From assembly GCA_937923125.1 (NCBI GenBank), contig CALALK010000314.1, positions 1 to 6,254 of the forward strand: a stretch of DNA of 6,254 bases, given 5' to 3'. The stretch's first letter is position 1; every line of letters starts with the position of its first letter. Source of the stretch: an uncultured Carnobacterium sp. (GTDB lineage: Bacteria; Bacillota; Bacilli; Lactobacillales; Aerococcaceae). The position numbers and the translations under genes were made by a program. Shown here piece after piece: positions 5,433-6,254 of this stretch. Below the pieces are notes generated by a model that made no database searches, was not told the DNA's origin, and saw only the letters and a program-made list of their open reading frames with translations.

Positions 5433-6215
5433 TTATTCACCTTGTAAGTCTGCTTCATCAAGAGCATTCATTAGACGGAATAATTCTTCCTCTGTTAATG
5501 CCGCTTTTTCTTCTTTTGCAAAGTCGCGGACGATTTCGCCACGATGCATCACAATGAGGCGGTTTCCAAAATGAATCGCGTCTGATAAATTGTGTGTAAT
5601 CATAAGCGCGGTTAAGTTCTTTTCTTCGATGGTTTCTTGTGTTTTCCGCATGATTTTGCGCTGTGTTTTCGGGTCAAGCGCTGCAGTATGTTCGTCTAAT
5701 AGTAATAGTTGTGGAGCGTTCATCGTTGCCATGAGGAGTGAAATGGCTTGACGTTGACCTCCTGACAAGAGTCCGATTTCTGTATGAAGGCGGTCTTCTA
5801 AGCCAAGTCCTAGGGGAGCTACTAAGGCTTCGAATTGTTCCAACTCTTCTTTAGATGAAGTTTTAAATAGGCTACGTTTTTGACCACGGCGATTCGCCAA
5901 GGCTAAATTTTCAGCCACTGTCATACGAGGAGCTGTTCCTTGCATTGGATCTTGGAAAACACGGCTAATGTAGGCCGCACGTTCAAAATCAGCCGTATGC
6001 TCGATTCGATGCCCACCAAAGGAAATCGTTCCTTTGTCTAAAGAAAAATTACCAGCAATCGCGTTTAGAAAAGTCGATTTCCCAGCACCATTCCCACCGA
6101 CAATCGTAATGAAGTCCCCTTCTTGAATGGATAAGCTCACATTTTTTAACGCCTTATGTTCACGCGAAGTCCCAGGGAAAAATGTTTTAGATAAATGTTG
6201 AATCTCAATACTCAT
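5433..6215 (-). CDS. ABC transporter ATP-binding protein, TrpXYZ-like (ABC_sub_bind-associated) class
   Basis: A complete 260-residue nucleotide-binding subunit. Walker A GGNGAGKST is at 40-48, the Q-loop Q88 in VFQDP, the signature LSGGQ at 150-154, Walker B LLLLDE at 170-175, the D-loop near 179-181, and the switch histidine H208 in MITH. The Walker B is followed by HTAALDP, with H176 where most ABC ATPases have proline. I recall this LDEHTAALDP form from the class (COG1101) that works with ABC_sub_bind lipoproteins and a membrane permease, including streptococcal tryptophan importers; the substrate here is therefore probably an amino acid, but this is inference. ATG 6215 has AAAGGGGG 8 bases upstream. 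The permease and binding-protein genes should lie to the right of the window, with this as the last gene of the operon before the terminator at 5390-5426. Motifs and length are normal. Confidence 0.93.
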   Translation of the reverse strand: MSIEIQHLSKTFFPGTSREHKALKNVSLSIQEGDFITIVGGNGAGKSTFLNAIAGNFSLDKGTISFGGHRIEHTADFERAAYISRVFQDPMQGTAPRMTVAENLALANRRGQKRSLFKTSSKEELEQFEALVAPLGLGLEDRLHTEIGLLSGGQRQAISLLMATMNAPQLLLLDEHTAALDPKTQRKIMRKTQETIEEKNLTALMITHNLSDAIHFGNRLIVMHRGEIVRDFAKEEKAALTEEELFRLMNALDEADLQGE

Positions 6216-6254
6216 TTAGTTTTCCCCCTTTCTATGACGTGTGCTTTTTTGCTA

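Overview
The window looks like chromosomal DNA of a low-GC Gram-positive bacterium, most likely a member of the Lactobacillales. The basis is AT-rich sequence, strong AAGGAG/AGAGGTG-type ribosome binding sites, TATAAT/TATACT -10 boxes often preceded by TGn, Rho-independent terminators, and a gene set typical of lactic acid bacteria and their relatives. Genus cannot be fixed from the sequence alone. I see no rRNA, tRNA, CRISPR array, insertion sequence, phage gene or obvious transferred segment.

Layout from left to right. (a) 1-612 (+) is the C-terminal effector domain of a DeoR-family repressor; its DNA-binding N-terminus lies upstream of the window. (b) 613-733 has no convincing gene, only a possible 26-codon ORF with a good ribosome binding site and an imperfect hairpin. 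(c) 775-2583 (-) is pepF, a complete zinc oligoendopeptidase F, with a terminator at 732-763. (d) 2676-3392 (+) is an N-formylglutamate amidohydrolase family protein, divergent from pepF; the two promoters are interleaved in a segment of about 33 bp. (e) 3386-3480 holds two back-to-back terminators separating that gene from the leftward genes. (f) 3479-3739 (-) is a small one-pass membrane protein with a coiled-coil tail. (g) 3789-5342 (-) is a ClC-family chloride/proton transporter with a C-terminal RCK_C (TrkA_C) domain. (h) 5433-6215 (-) is the ATPase of an ABC importer of the TrpXYZ-like class, whose permease and substrate-binding genes should lie just beyond the right edge.

Transcription units inferred: pepF alone; the amidohydrolase alone; clc plus the small membrane gene, with the small gene also having its own apparent promoter; and the end of an ABC operon entering from the right, closed by the terminator at 5390-5426. 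Themes are peptide and amino-acid use (PepF, amidohydrolase, ABC importer) and ion or acid homeostasis (ClC). No previously undescribed system is evident. The less ordinary points are the interleaved divergent promoters, the uncharacterised membrane coiled-coil protein next to the ClC gene, a 16-bp perfect terminator stem that includes a stop codon, and an orphan amidohydrolase without visible histidine-degradation genes.
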